The translations under genes were made by a program, and so were the position numbers. Of a stretch of 64,000 bases of DNA, positions 15,578-25,628 are shown in pieces. The stretch is from Acidobacterium sp. (GTDB lineage Bacteria > Acidobacteriota > Terriglobia > Terriglobales > Acidobacteriaceae). A model generated the notes under the pieces. That model was not told the DNA's origin. It searched no databases and saw nothing but the letters and a program-made list of their open reading frames with translations. The stretch lies in the NCBI GenBank assembly GCA_003131625.1, contig PKVY01000066.1:1-64000 (forward strand), written 5' to 3'. Every line of letters begins with the position of its first letter. Position 1 is the first letter of the stretch.

Positions 15578-15748
15578 ATGAACCGGACATCGCGGCTCCT
15601 GACAAGTTTGCTGAACGATGAATCGGGCCAGGATCTGATCGAGTACGCCCTAATTGCGGCTTTGATAGCGGTTGCTGCCATCACCGCGATGAAGGGACTC
15701 GGCAACAAAATTTCGAACGACTTCAACACCATCGGCAACAGCCTCTGA
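15578..15748 (+). CDS. flp: Flp pilin 2
   Basis: 56 residues starting at the ATG at 15578, with GGGAGG seven bases before it. LLNDESGQDLIEYALIAALIAV is the textbook Flp/TadE-class signal: Gly at -1, Gln at +1, Glu-Tyr at +5/+6, then the hydrophobic assembly helix. The mature tail ISNDFNTIGNSL closely matches pilin 3 (ISNEFNSVGNSL). After cleavage by CpaA the mature subunit has about 40 residues. It is one of three pilin genes placed before cpaA. Confidence 0.93.
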   Translation: MNRTSRLLTSLLNDESGQDLIEYALIAALIAVAAITAMKGLGNKISNDFNTIGNSL

Positions 15749-15909
15749 TGGATTTCCTGAGGGCTCTCGTTCTTCGTCGCACAGGCGGTCAGGTAACGGA
15801 AGTTGAGTTCCGCCGGTAACGAAGACAGCCAGTGACCTCAATTGCTTCGATTGCTTCGATTTAGCACCAGAGTTTTAGACAAAAGTAGCAAAGGGTAACA
15901 CTTAAATGG

Positions 15910-15940
15910 CATTGCGACGGAGGTCCCCTCCAGCGCAATG
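15910..15940 (+). other. Symmetric stem-loop in the leader of flp3
   Basis: CATTGCG-ac-GGAGG-tcc-CCTCC-ag-CGCAATG is a 7-bp outer stem and a 5-bp inner stem separated by a symmetric 2x2 internal loop. It lies between flp2 and flp3, 80 bases before the flp3 ATG. Such a structure could stabilise the 5' end of a processed, abundant pilin mRNA. Any function is inference. Confidence 0.55.
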
Positions 15941-16020
15941 TAACAACAATCACCACCAACGCAGCGCGGTCAAACGATGTCACCAAGGATGGCCGTGCGG
16001 CTATTAACAAGGAGACGGTA

Positions 16021-16182
16021 ATGAAACTGCTTTTCAAGAACCTGATGAACGATGAGTCTGGCCAGGACCTGATCGAGTATGCTCTGATCGCTGCCCTCAT
16101 CGCCCTGGGCGCCATCGTCGCGATGGGCTCGCTGAGCAACAAAATCTCCAACGAATTCAACTCGGTCGGCAACAGCCTGTAA
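16021..16182 (+). CDS. flp: Flp pilin 3 (likely major pilin)
   Basis: 53 residues with an ideal ribosome site (AAGGAGA, six bases before the ATG). NDESGQDLIEYALIAALIALGAIVAMGSL gives the cleavage site G|QDLIEY and the assembly helix; the tail is ISNEFNSVGNSL. It is close to pilin 2 but shorter in the lead. The strong ribosome site, own hairpin leader and clean motif make it the best candidate for the major pilin, which is inference. Confidence 0.93.
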   Translation: MKLLFKNLMNDESGQDLIEYALIAALIALGAIVAMGSLSNKISNEFNSVGNSL

Positions 16183-16660
16183 CCTTCACTGACGTTCTGA
16201 CGGTTTCTGTTTTTGCCGGTCTCTGGTTGGGTGGTACGGGTTTCGGCCTCTCTCTTTTGCGACGAGATGTGCCGGGTCCCGAGCAAACAAGCTGAGGTCG
16301 CGGCCAATGTTGTCTGGGCTCCGGTCGCGACCCTCCAACCTCCCCTCCGGCTTCATCCGAACCGTTGGTCCTCAGCGCAGGCGTCCAGGTTTCTGACCTT
16401 TTCCCGGTGTCCGGCACTTCGTACCTGGCTTGCCGGCCTGGCTCTTGTACCGAAGGACGACGCAGCATCGTGCGGATTTCCTGGCCGCTCCCGCAAGGGA
16501 TAGTTCCAGGCCGGGATGCCGCGGCGTGATGTGCTGGCAGCCTCCTCGGAGCCGTTTCGTGCCCCCCGGAAGTTTCCCTCTCATCGCTCTGTCCTTCCCG
16601 CTCTACGCTTCGTTCTAGTTCTGACCGGCCAACCGCCGGAGCGCAATTGGGGATCTTCGC
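16183..16660. other. Non-coding stretch between flp3 and cpaA
   Basis: About 480 bases, pyrimidine-rich on the + strand. Open frames on both strands lack family features or ribosome sites and look accidental. A GGTCGCGACC palindrome lies near 16323-16332. No T-tract terminator after flp3 and no clear promoter before cpaA could be recognised. Confidence 0.45.
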
Positions 16661-17203
16661 ATGTCGAACCTTCATTCCGAGTGGCTGTACCCGGCTATCG
16701 CACTGCTTTGCGCGATCGTCGGCTCAGTTTTCGACGTACGCAGCCGCCGGATTCCGAACTTCATTACTCTGCCCGGCATTTTGCTCGGCTTGTTCCTGCA
16801 CTTCGCGTTCGGCGGCTGGAAGCAGCTGGGTTTGGCTGCTCTCGCCGGTCTGATCTGCGGTGTCCTCTTCCTTATCTTTTGGCTGGCAGGCGGCATGGGT
16901 GCCGGTGACGTCAAGTTGATGACCGCCGTCGCCACGATCGCCGGGATGCCTCTGGTTCCCTTTCTTCTCATCCTCACCGCGCTCTCTGGCGGTGTGATGG
17001 CCCTCGGCCTCGCGCTCTGGCGCGGTAAGCTGAAGGACACCATCCGTAACGTTGGCGCCCTCGCCCTGCATCATCGCATCGAGGGTCTTGCCCCCCATCC
17101 ACAACTTAATCTCGCGAATGCGAGGACACTGCGCCTTCCCTATGCCCTGGCTGTTGCTGCCGGCACCGCGACGACGCTGTTCCTCACGGCGTTCCAAAGG
17201 TGA
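16661..17203 (+). CDS. cpaA: Prepilin peptidase CpaA/TadV (A24 family)
   Basis: 180 residues with about five membrane segments. The two catalytic Asp of type IV prepilin peptidases are present: D25 in SVFDVRSRRIPN and D83 in GMGAGDVKLM (the GxGD motif). It lacks the methylase domain of PilD, as is normal for CpaA/TadV, but carries a C-terminal extension of about 50 residues. It cleaves the Flp pilins and the TadE pseudopilins at the inner membrane. cpaB follows 6 bases after its stop. Confidence 0.93.
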   Translation: MSNLHSEWLYPAIALLCAIVGSVFDVRSRRIPNFITLPGILLGLFLHFAFGGWKQLGLAALAGLICGVLFLIFWLAGGMGAGDVKLMTAVATIAGMPLVPFLLILTALSGGVMALGLALWRGKLKDTIRNVGALALHHRIEGLAPHPQLNLANARTLRLPYALAVAAGTATTLFLTAFQR

Positions 17204-17209
17204 TCTGAT

Positions 17210-18025
17210 ATGGCTCGCCGCTTGATGCTTGCTCTCGTCGCTGCTTTGGTGATCTCCGGCCTCTTCACGTTCTGGCTCAGCCGCAGAGTTGCCCACGCTT
17301 CTCACGTGCCCGTTCAGCCGGCCAACCAGTACGTTGCCGCTGCGCGCTCCCTCGATCCCGGCGAAGTCATCCGCCGCGAAGATCTCTCCATGATCGAATG
17401 GCCCCGCAATCATCCTTTGACCGGCAGCTTCGTCAAAATCGACGACGTGGTGGGCCGCGCCGTGCTCTATCCGCTCGCCGCCGGGCAGCCCATTCTCGAC
17501 CGCCAGCTGGCCGCCGCCGGCGCCGGCATCGGCCTCACAGGCAGAATTCCCAGCGGCATGCGCGCCATTGCCCTCCGTTCCGATGAGGTCGTCGGCGTGG
17601 CTGGCTTCCTCATGCCCGGTACCCATGTCGATGTGCTCGTTACCTATACCGACAACACCCATCCGGAGCCGGTGACCGCCACCGTCCTCCAGGACTCCGA
17701 GGTTCTCGCCGCCGGCCATCAGGTTCAGCCTGATCCCTCCGGCAAGCCCGTTTCCGTGGATGTCGTCACCCTCCTGCTCTCTCCCGAGGAGGCCGAAAAG
17801 GCCGTTCTCGCCAGCGAGAAAGGAACTATCCACTTCGTCCTGCGTAATGGCGGCGATCATGGCGCGGCGGGTGCTACCCCGGTCGCGCTCGCGCAACTGG
17901 CCGCCCTGCCTTCCACCGCCAAGGGTGCCCCACCGGTGCCCGAGGTCCACAAACCCCACGCCCCCAAACCCTGGGTCGTGGAAACCATGTTGGGCGATAA
18001 GCGCTCCGCGGTGAGTTTCAACTGA
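17210..18025 (+). CDS. cpaB: Flp pilus assembly protein CpaB/RcpC
   Basis: 271 residues. One N-terminal membrane anchor (about 5-24) is followed by a SAF domain (about 42-105; ARSLDPGEVIRREDLSMIEW) and the RcpC/CpaB domain (about 110-230; GMRAIALRSDEVVGVAGFLMPGTHVDVLV). CpaB is a periplasmic or inner-membrane-anchored partner of the secretin. The C-terminal 40 residues are Pro/Lys-rich. It is 8 bases before cpaC. Confidence 0.92.
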   Translation: MARRLMLALVAALVISGLFTFWLSRRVAHASHVPVQPANQYVAAARSLDPGEVIRREDLSMIEWPRNHPLTGSFVKIDDVVGRAVLYPLAAGQPILDRQLAAAGAGIGLTGRIPSGMRAIALRSDEVVGVAGFLMPGTHVDVLVTYTDNTHPEPVTATVLQDSEVLAAGHQVQPDPSGKPVSVDVVTLLLSPEEAEKAVLASEKGTIHFVLRNGGDHGAAGATPVALAQLAALPSTAKGAPPVPEVHKPHAPKPWVVETMLGDKRSAVSFN

Positions 18026-18033
18026 GGCATTGC

Positions 18034-19497
18034 ATGATAACCACACAGCGCACAACTCGAAGGCTTTCACCCGCCCTGCTGGCGGCGGCGTTTGCGGTGG
18101 CCGCATCTTCCGCCGCATGCGCGCAGGAAAAGCCCGTCGCCGCCGGGACGCCCTCCACCTTCGTCGGCAGCATGGGCACCAGCGCCCAGGCCGTCGGCGA
18201 GCCTCTTCATCTGCTCGTCGGCCGCTCCATGTTCGTCAACACCGAGAATCGCATCAAGCGCGTCTACGTCAGCAACCCCGACGTGCTGGATTCGTTTACC
18301 TCCAGCCCTCACCAGATTGTCATCACCTCCAAAGCTCCCGGACTCTCCAGCCTCGTGCTCTGGGATGAAACCGGACAATCCCGCGCCTATCTCATCAATT
18401 CCGACATCGATGTCTCTGACCTGCACCATGCCCTGAAGGACGCCTTCCCCGACGAGAACATCCGCGTCGAAGGTCGCGGCGACCAGGTCGCTCTCGCCGG
18501 CCTCGTCTCCAGCCCCGAAACCGCCGACGCTGCGGCCAAACTGGCTGCCCTCTTCTCCAAGGATGTCGCCAATTCCCTGCAGGTGACCACGAAGCACACT
18601 CCTCAGGTCCGGCTCAAGGTGCGCATCATCGAGATCGACCGCTCCCGCGCCCAACAGCTGGGCTTCAACTTCTTCGGCCCCGGCGTGAATTCCTTTAGCT
18701 CGAGCACCGGACAGTTTGGCGCCGTCACCGTGGGCGCCAATACTCCCACTCCCGTTTCCTCTCCCACCGCCAGCACCTCTCTGCTCTCGCTCAGCAGTCT
18801 GCTCGGTCTGTTCTATTACAACCAGGATTTGCAGCTGGGCGCCGCCATTCAGGCCCTTCAAACGAACCAGATCGCGCAGATTCTCGCTGAGCCCACCATC
18901 ACCGCGCTGAGCGGAGAAAAAGCCTCCTTCCTTTCTGGCGGCGAGTTCCCCTACCCGGTGGTGCAGGGCGGCACCGGCGGATTCACCTCCGTCACCATTC
19001 AGTTTCGCCCCTACGGCGTCAAGGTGGACTTCACTCCGACCGTTCTGGCCGATGGCACCATCGAGCTGAAAGTTGCGCCCGAGGTCAGCGCGCTGGATTA
19101 CTCCAACGAAGTCACCATCTCCGGATACACCATTCCGGCCATCTCCACGCGCCGCGCCGAAACCATGGTCGAGCTCAAAAGCGGCCAGAGCTTCTCTATT
19201 TCCGGGCTGCTCGACAACCGCACTTCCGATCAGCTCTCCAAGATTCCCGGCATCGGCGACATCCCCATCCTCGGCAAGCTCTTCCAGTCGAAGAACACCA
19301 CCAAGAGCGTCGCCGAGCTGGCGGTGATCGTGACCCCCACCCTGGTGGATCCGCTCACCGACAATCCCACGCCGACCCAGCCGACGACGGCCGTCCCGTT
19401 CATCGAAAATCAGAAGTTCGACAAGAGCATCGCGCCCAAAACGCCGCCGCCTCAGCCGCAGCCCCAGCCGGTGCCCCCGCAGGTCCCGATTCACTGA
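18034..19497 (+). CDS. cpaC: Outer-membrane secretin CpaC/RcpA
   Basis: 487 residues. A signal peptide (1-30, ending SSAACAQ) leads into the N-terminal pilus-formation domain (about 55-125; VGRSMFVNTENRIKRVYVSNP), a BON-like segment (about 130-185), and the secretin barrel domain (about 255-430). The latter includes the conserved PTITALSGEKASFLSGGEFP and the ending GDIPILGKLF...ELAVIVTPTLVDP. It forms the channel through which the Flp pilus leaves the cell. A Pro/Gln-rich tail follows. cpaE starts 19 bases downstream. Confidence 0.94.
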   Translation: MITTQRTTRRLSPALLAAAFAVAASSAACAQEKPVAAGTPSTFVGSMGTSAQAVGEPLHLLVGRSMFVNTENRIKRVYVSNPDVLDSFTSSPHQIVITSKAPGLSSLVLWDETGQSRAYLINSDIDVSDLHHALKDAFPDENIRVEGRGDQVALAGLVSSPETADAAAKLAALFSKDVANSLQVTTKHTPQVRLKVRIIEIDRSRAQQLGFNFFGPGVNSFSSSTGQFGAVTVGANTPTPVSSPTASTSLLSLSSLLGLFYYNQDLQLGAAIQALQTNQIAQILAEPTITALSGEKASFLSGGEFPYPVVQGGTGGFTSVTIQFRPYGVKVDFTPTVLADGTIELKVAPEVSALDYSNEVTISGYTIPAISTRRAETMVELKSGQSFSISGLLDNRTSDQLSKIPGIGDIPILGKLFQSKNTTKSVAELAVIVTPTLVDPLTDNPTPTQPTTAVPFIENQKFDKSIAPKTPPPQPQPQPVPPQVPIH

Positions 19498-19516
19498 AAA
19501 GGATAAGGATGCAGAT

Positions 19517-20758
19517 ATGAGCCAGCAGGCCTCCAATTCGCAGACTCTCACGGTTGCGCTGCTGACCGTCGGTCTCGACCATGAACTGACGGACAAAGTC
19601 GTCCACGCCGCCTCCGAGCACCACTGGACGGTCAGCCACGACGACTTCGACGAGTACGTCTCCGCCGTCCGCCGTCCCGCCGTCTCCTCGGAGACCAAAG
19701 CCGCCGACCTCGTCATCGCCATCATCGACTTCGATCGCGACCCTGCGGGCGCCGCCGAAACCGTCACCTACCTGCAGCAGCTCTTCTTCGGGCGATTCTT
19801 TGCCGCCGCTCTTTCCGGCCGCAACGATCCCGATCTCCTGCTCTCCGCCATGCGCGCCGGCTGCAACGAGGTACTCAAAAACCCCCTCGATCCCCGCCAG
19901 CTCGCTGACACCTTTGACCGCCAGGAGAGGCAGTGGGCCACCAATACCGGGCGCGCCCGCAACACCGGGCACATCATTTCTTTCTTCGGCGCCAAGGGCG
20001 GCGTGGGCACCACCACCGTCGCCGTCACCCTGGCCTATTACCTCGTCCGCCAGAAGAACAAGCGCGTCCTGCTCATCGACAACCATCCCGAGTTCGGCCA
20101 TGTCTGCCTCTACCTCGGGCTCGATGGCAGCCGTTACCACTTCGATGAGCTCATTCGCAACGTCAATCGCCTTGATTCCACCTTGCTGCGCGGCTTCATC
20201 GCCAAGCATGGCTCGGGACTCGAAGTCCTTTCTTCCCCTGAATCGCACGATCTGACCCGCACCGTCGATCCCGACGCCCTCGAACGCACCCTCGAGTTCC
20301 TGCGCGGCGAGTACGACTACATCATTCTCGACTGCCAAACCTCCCTCGAGGAAGTTTCCCTCGCCGTCATGGACCGCTCCGACCAGATCTACCTGGTCGC
20401 TACCCCGGACATCGGCGCCATTCGCGACCTTTCCCGTTACATCGACGGACTCAGCCGCAACGAGTCCACTTCCGCGCGCCTTCACGTCATCATTAACCGC
20501 TATTCCTCCCACGGCGCCATCGCCATCGAGCAAATCGAAAAGGCCATTCGCGTCCCGGTTGAAGTTCGCCTCTGCAACGCCTACACCGAATGCCAGCGCG
20601 CCATTAACGTCGGCGAGCCCATTGGACCCGACAAGAAATCGGAGATTTCCGGCCAGTTCACCCGCTGGACCTCCATGCTCACCGGTGAGGAAGCCGCTGC
20701 CAAAACTCAGCCGGCCCGCAAAGGCTTCTCTTTGTTCGGCCAGAAAAGGACTGAATAG
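19517..20758 (+). CDS. cpaE: Pilus localisation ATPase CpaE/TadZ (MinD/ParA-like)
   Basis: 413 residues. An N-terminal receiver-like domain (about 10-135) probably lacks phosphorylation. A ParA/MinD-type ATPase follows, with deviant Walker [14 protein letters not shown] (about 156-168) and the ILDCQTS switch region (about 270). TadZ/CpaE marks the pole or site where the Tad machine assembles. The ORF lies between the secretin and the motor ATPase, and its stop is 2 bases before cpaF. Confidence 0.92.
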   Translation: MSQQASNSQTLTVALLTVGLDHELTDKVVHAASEHHWTVSHDDFDEYVSAVRRPAVSSETKAADLVIAIIDFDRDPAGAAETVTYLQQLFFGRFFAAALSGRNDPDLLLSAMRAGCNEVLKNPLDPRQLADTFDRQERQWATNTGRARNTGHIISFFGAKGGVGTTTVAVTLAYYLVRQKNKRVLLIDNHPEFGHVCLYLGLDGSRYHFDELIRNVNRLDSTLLRGFIAKHGSGLEVLSSPESHDLTRTVDPDALERTLEFLRGEYDYIILDCQTSLEEVSLAVMDRSDQIYLVATPDIGAIRDLSRYIDGLSRNESTSARLHVIINRYSSHGAIAIEQIEKAIRVPVEVRLCNAYTECQRAINVGEPIGPDKKSEISGQFTRWTSMLTGEEAAAKTQPARKGFSLFGQKRTE

Positions 20759-20760
20759 CG

Positions 20761-22143
<1,383 letters not shown>

Positions 22144-22155
22144 GGTCCCGCGCTC

Positions 22156-23133
22156 ATGATCTTCATCGCCTCCAGCTTCTTCGCCGTCCTCATCATCACC
22201 TTCGGGGTGGTTACGCTCGCGACCGGGCCCAGCCAACTCGATAAGACGCTGCAGTCCCGGCTCGCCGCCATTTCCATTGACAAGTCCGGTATCCCCGGGG
22301 CCGCCGCCCTCCAGGCCGGTGAGCTCCTGCGCAAAACCGCCAGCAGCCGTTTCGACTGGATCGGCCAGTCCATCTCCAAATACATCTCCATGCAGTCGCT
22401 GCAGAAGTGGATCTCCCAGGCCGCGCTCAACACCACGGCCTCGGCCCTCTTTGTGCAGACCGCCGCCGCCGCCGCCATCGGCGCCCTTATCACTGTCTTC
22501 TTCGCCCCGTTCGCCGCCGCTGTTGCTTCGGCCGCCGCCTTTTGCGCCACGCTGCCCTGGGCCCGCATCGCCTTTGCCCGCTACCGCCGCCTGCGCGCCT
22601 TCGAAAAAGCCCTCCCCCACGCCATCGATATGATGGCCCGCTCTCTCCGTGCCGGCCATTCCACCGCAGGCGCCATCGAAATCATGGCCCAGGGCGCTCC
22701 CGAACCGGCCTGCTCCGAGTTCAGCGAGGTCTTTCGCCAGCAGAACTTCGGCCTCCCGCTCCGCGATGCCCTCATGCAGCTCATCGATCGCGTTCCCTCT
22801 GCCGATCTGCGCGTCCTCGTCACGGCCATCGTGGTGCAGCGCGAAACCGGCGGCAACCTGGTCGAAGTCCTCGATCGCACCACCAACGTGATTCGTGAGC
22901 GCCAGCGTATCCAGGGCGAGATTCGCGTGCAGACCGCTCAGGGCCGCCTCACCGGCTGGATCCTGACCCTGCTTCCCGTGGTCGTCATGCTGCTCATCAA
23001 CGTGATGGATCCCGGCTATTCCAAGCCCCTGTTCCATGACCCGTTCGGCCACAAACTCCTGATGCTCTGCGGCTGCCTCATCGTGCTGGGAGCCTTCTTC
23101 ATCAACCGCATCATCAACTCCATCGACGTATAA
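22156..23133 (+). CDS. tadB: Inner-membrane platform protein TadB
   Basis: 325 residues with membrane segments at the N-terminus (about 3-22), the middle (about 95-135) and the C-terminus (about 268-320). A T2SSF/TadB domain lies at about 155-285 (FEKALPHAIDMMARSLRAGHS...VVQRETGGNLVEVLDR). With TadC it forms the pilus assembly platform on which CpaF acts. It starts 12 bases after cpaF. Confidence 0.93.
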   Translation: MIFIASSFFAVLIITFGVVTLATGPSQLDKTLQSRLAAISIDKSGIPGAAALQAGELLRKTASSRFDWIGQSISKYISMQSLQKWISQAALNTTASALFVQTAAAAAIGALITVFFAPFAAAVASAAAFCATLPWARIAFARYRRLRAFEKALPHAIDMMARSLRAGHSTAGAIEIMAQGAPEPACSEFSEVFRQQNFGLPLRDALMQLIDRVPSADLRVLVTAIVVQRETGGNLVEVLDRTTNVIRERQRIQGEIRVQTAQGRLTGWILTLLPVVVMLLINVMDPGYSKPLFHDPFGHKLLMLCGCLIVLGAFFINRIINSIDV

Positions 23134-23145
23134 CGGGAGACGAAT

Positions 23146-24036
23146 ATGGTGATCTTTTTCTACATTGCGCTCTCCCTCACCGTCTTCTGCGTGATTACGC
23201 TGCTGTGCGCGCCACTCTTCCTGCGCCCTTCGCAGCAGGCTCGCCGCATTCTCGACATCGTCACCAGCGACCGGCCTGACAAGCGCACCGTCCGCAGCAA
23301 GGAGAAAGCCAAAGACAGGCTCCTCTCCCTGGCTCGTTCCTTCCGCGCGCGCCTCGGACTCTCAGAAGATGAGAGACTCCGCCAGCGCTTCGTCACCGCC
23401 GGCCTCAAGGGCGGCAGCCAGCTCGACCTCTATTTCACCGCCCGCTTTGTCGGCCCCGTAGCCGGCATCCTCGGCGGCACCTTCATCCACACGAACACCG
23501 CCTTCTGGTGCCTCGCTCTTGCCGCCATCGGCTATCTGCTTCCCGATATCTGGCTCACCCGCGCCGTCAATAAGCGCAAGAAAAAGATTCAGAAAGGCAT
23601 TCCCGACGCCATCGACCTGCTCGTTATCTGCGTCGAAGCCGGCCTCGGCCTCGATCAGGCCCTGCTCCGCATCGGCCAGGAAATCGCCGTCAGCTATCCC
23701 GAGCTCAACGAGGAATTCAACCAGATCAACCTGGAGCAGCGCGCCGGCAAACCCCGGCTCGATGCCTGGCAAAGCATGGCCGACCGCACCAAGCTCGAGG
23801 AGTTCACCTCCCTCGTCACCATGCTGCAGCAGACCGACCGCTTCGGCACACCCATCGTCCGCGCCCTTAGCCGTTATTCCGAGGAGCTTCGCACTGCGCG
23901 GCGTCAGCGCGCCGAAGAGGCTGCCGCCAAAACCAAAATCAAGATTCTGTTTCCCCTGGTTTTCTTCATCTTTCCCTGCCTCTTCATTGTGCTGTTGGCT
24001 CCGGCAATCCTCACTTTGAGCGCCAACCTGAAATGA
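23146..24036 (+). CDS. tadC: Inner-membrane platform protein TadC
   Basis: 296 residues with membrane segments at about 1-25, 95-140 and 268-294. A T2SSF domain lies at about 155-285 (KGIPDAIDLLVICVEAGLGLDQALLRI...LQQTDRFGTPIVRAL). It is the partner of TadB. It starts 12 bases after tadB and is the last recognised Tad gene. No TadD-like TPR lipoprotein follows. Instead two membrane microproteins lie 73 and 234 bases downstream. Confidence 0.93.
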   Translation: MVIFFYIALSLTVFCVITLLCAPLFLRPSQQARRILDIVTSDRPDKRTVRSKEKAKDRLLSLARSFRARLGLSEDERLRQRFVTAGLKGGSQLDLYFTARFVGPVAGILGGTFIHTNTAFWCLALAAIGYLLPDIWLTRAVNKRKKKIQKGIPDAIDLLVICVEAGLGLDQALLRIGQEIAVSYPELNEEFNQINLEQRAGKPRLDAWQSMADRTKLEEFTSLVTMLQQTDRFGTPIVRALSRYSEELRTARRQRAEEAAAKTKIKILFPLVFFIFPCLFIVLLAPAILTLSANLK

Positions 24037-24109
24037 ACAGGGAAACGACAAGTTTGCTGGAATTCGCGTGCGCCCGCACCTCCTGGGCGAACCGGAAAGG
24101 AGATTCACG

Positions 24110-24208
24110 ATGGAATCGTCCATGATTGTGCGCGTTGTCGCGCTCGCATTCGCAGTAGTTGTTGTCGGCGTCATCATTCTGCGCAGAAGGAAGTCGAGGT
24201 CTGCGTAG
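24110..24208 (+). CDS. Membrane microprotein 1 at the end of the Tad operon (32 residues)
   Basis: A 32-residue frame with a strong ribosome site (GGAAAGGAG, ending six bases before ATG). It starts MESSMIVRVVALAFAV and ends GVIILRRRKSRSA: a two-residue polar head, one hydrophobic helix of about 19 residues and an Arg/Lys-rich tail. Membrane insertion with the tail in the cytoplasm is expected. It is clearly paralogous to the frame at 24271-24363. No family is recognised. The matched ribosome sites and the paralogy argue that both are real genes. Confidence 0.68.
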   Translation: MESSMIVRVVALAFAVVVVGVIILRRRKSRSA

Positions 24209-24270
24209 TCTCATCTCTTCTCGGGAGCTGACTCCCCTCACTACGGCGCATGCCGGGAAAGGAGTATGCC

Positions 24271-24363
24271 ATGGCTGGATCCCTGATGATCCGTGCGGTC
24301 GCCGGTGCTCTTGCGGTTCTGGTGTTCGGCGTGATCGTGCTGCGCAGAAAGAAAATTGCCTGA
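24271..24363 (+). CDS. Membrane microprotein 2 at the end of the Tad operon (30 residues)
   Basis: 30 residues with GGAAAGGAG six bases before the ATG. It starts MAGSLMIRAVAGALAV and ends LVFGVIVLRRKKIA. Aligned with microprotein 1 it conserves S-x-MI-R-V(A)-A-x-AV-V-GVI-LRR-K, while the DNA has diverged at many third positions, the sign of selection on protein. A hairpin with 9-bp stem follows at 24384. Possible roles are a Tad platform subunit, a regulator of TadC or CpaF, or an envelope-stress peptide. None is shown by the sequence. Confidence 0.68.
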   Translation: MAGSLMIRAVAGALAVLVFGVIVLRRKKIA

Positions 24364-24383
24364 TTTTCTCAGGCTCCCACTGC

Positions 24384-24407
24384 GTCCTGAGCTCCGTTGC
24401 TCAGGAC
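24384..24407 (+). terminator. Hairpin closing the Tad operon
   Basis: GTCCTGAGC (24384-24392) pairs perfectly with GCTCAGGAC (24399-24407) over the loop TCCGTT, 20 bases after microprotein 2. Only a short pyrimidine run follows, so termination may be partial or Rho-assisted. Confidence 0.55.
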
Positions 24408-24527
24408 CTCTAACCCAGTACCGGCCACGTGGATCCTCCAGCCGCGGACTCTCATCCCGTTCGCCTCGGGAGATCCCTCGCATCGGAGGCGAGAAACTGC
24501 CTGCAAGCCGGCGGAGAGGGTGTGCCT

Positions 24528-24881
24528 GTGCAATATCTAACTGTCACCATACCGGAGAAGGCCGTAACCGTCGGCTCCCGCATCGGACTCGCTGACACCT
24601 GGCTTACGCGATTGTTCGGCCTTCTCGGAAAATCCTCCCTCGACGACGGTGCCGGCCTCCTTATTCGCCCCTCCTCCGGCGTCCACACCATGTGGATGCG
24701 CTTCGCTATCGACGTCATCTCTCTGGACAAGAACCTGCGCGTCCTCAACACCTGGGAGCGCCTCCGCCCCTGGCGCCTCACCCCCGTCAGCTTCAAGACC
24801 CACAGCGTCCTCGAGCTCGCCCCCGGCCAGATCAGCCACCTCAACATCGAGCCCGGCGACCAGCTCGTTCTCTCCAACTGA
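24528..24881 (+). CDS. DUF192 family protein
   Basis: 117 residues from the GTG at 24528, which has GAGAGG eight bases upstream; a GTG two codons earlier is too close to that site. It shows the DUF192 pattern: RLFGLLGKSSLDDGAGLLI, then VHTMWMRFAIDVISLD and a final LELAPGQISHLNIEPGDQL. Most DUF192 proteins are exported, but this one has no signal peptide. Function in the family is unknown. It lies between the Tad operon and YceI. Confidence 0.85.
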   Translation: MQYLTVTIPEKAVTVGSRIGLADTWLTRLFGLLGKSSLDDGAGLLIRPSSGVHTMWMRFAIDVISLDKNLRVLNTWERLRPWRLTPVSFKTHSVLELAPGQISHLNIEPGDQLVLSN

Positions 24882-24984
24882 GCTCGCACTCGCGCATCCC
24901 GCTCCCCAGCCCGCCTGGAGCGCCCGCCCACCGTTGCAACGAATCTCCTCCTCGCGCATCCATTCCAGAGGAGGAAACACAGCT

Positions 24985-25548
24985 ATGAGCGCCGCCGCGG
25001 CTTCGCCCGCAACCACCAGCACCACCTGGAATATCGACCCCGTCCATTCCGTCGCTGAGTTCCGCGTGAAGCACATGATGATCGCCAACGTCCGCGGCCG
25101 CTTCACCGGAGTTTCCGGCAAGCTCACCTACCATTCCACCGACGTTGCCAAATCCCGCGTCGAAGCTTCCATCGATGCCGCCACCATCGACACCCGCGAC
25201 CCCCAGCGCGACACCCACCTCAAGGGCCCCGACTTCTTCGACGTAGAGAAATTCCCTTCCCTCACCTTCAGCTCTTCCCGTGTCACGCGCCGCGCCAACG
25301 GCGCCCTCCTCGTCACCGGCCCGCTCAGCATCCACGGCGTCACCCGCGAAGTCGAGTTCACCGTCGAAGGTCCGACCCCGCCCGTGAAGGATCCGTGGGG
25401 AAACACCCGCGTCGGCGTCACCGCCTCCACCACCATCGACCGCAGAGAATTTGGCCTGACCTTCAATGCCCCTCTCGAAGCCGGCGGCGTCCTGGTCGGC
25501 GAAGAGGTCCATATCACCCTGGAACTCGAGTTCGTTCAGGCCGCCTGA
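24985..25548 (+). CDS. YceI-like domain protein
   Basis: 187 residues starting at the ATG at 24985 with GAGGAGG upstream. It is a lipocalin-like YceI barrel: WNIDPVHSVAEFRVKHMMIANVRGRF at the start, then HLKGPDFFDVEKFPSLTF, and LSIHGVTREVEFTVEG. YceI proteins bind isoprenoid-type lipids. The usual periplasmic signal peptide is absent; the N-terminal 12 residues are Ala/Thr-rich but not hydrophobic enough, so it is probably cytoplasmic. Confidence 0.92.
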   Translation: MSAAAASPATTSTTWNIDPVHSVAEFRVKHMMIANVRGRFTGVSGKLTYHSTDVAKSRVEASIDAATIDTRDPQRDTHLKGPDFFDVEKFPSLTFSSSRVTRRANGALLVTGPLSIHGVTREVEFTVEGPTPPVKDPWGNTRVGVTASTTIDRREFGLTFNAPLEAGGVLVGEEVHITLELEFVQAA

Positions 25549-25628
25549 TCCGGCCCTCCCAGTTCGCTCCCTCCTCGCGGGAATCATCTGGTCAATAATG
25601 ATGCTCAGGGTTCAACGGAGCGCGGACG

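Noticed and set aside
16157-16675. A 172-codon - strand frame between flp3 and cpaA
   Set aside because: Arg/Pro/Ser-rich product without motifs; it overlaps the end of flp3 on the other strand.
16724-18118. A 464-codon - strand frame opposite cpaA/cpaB
   Set aside because: Antisense shadow of two intact, recognisable genes.
18067-19767. A 566-codon - strand frame opposite cpaC
   Set aside because: Antisense shadow of the secretin gene, with no motif or ribosome site.
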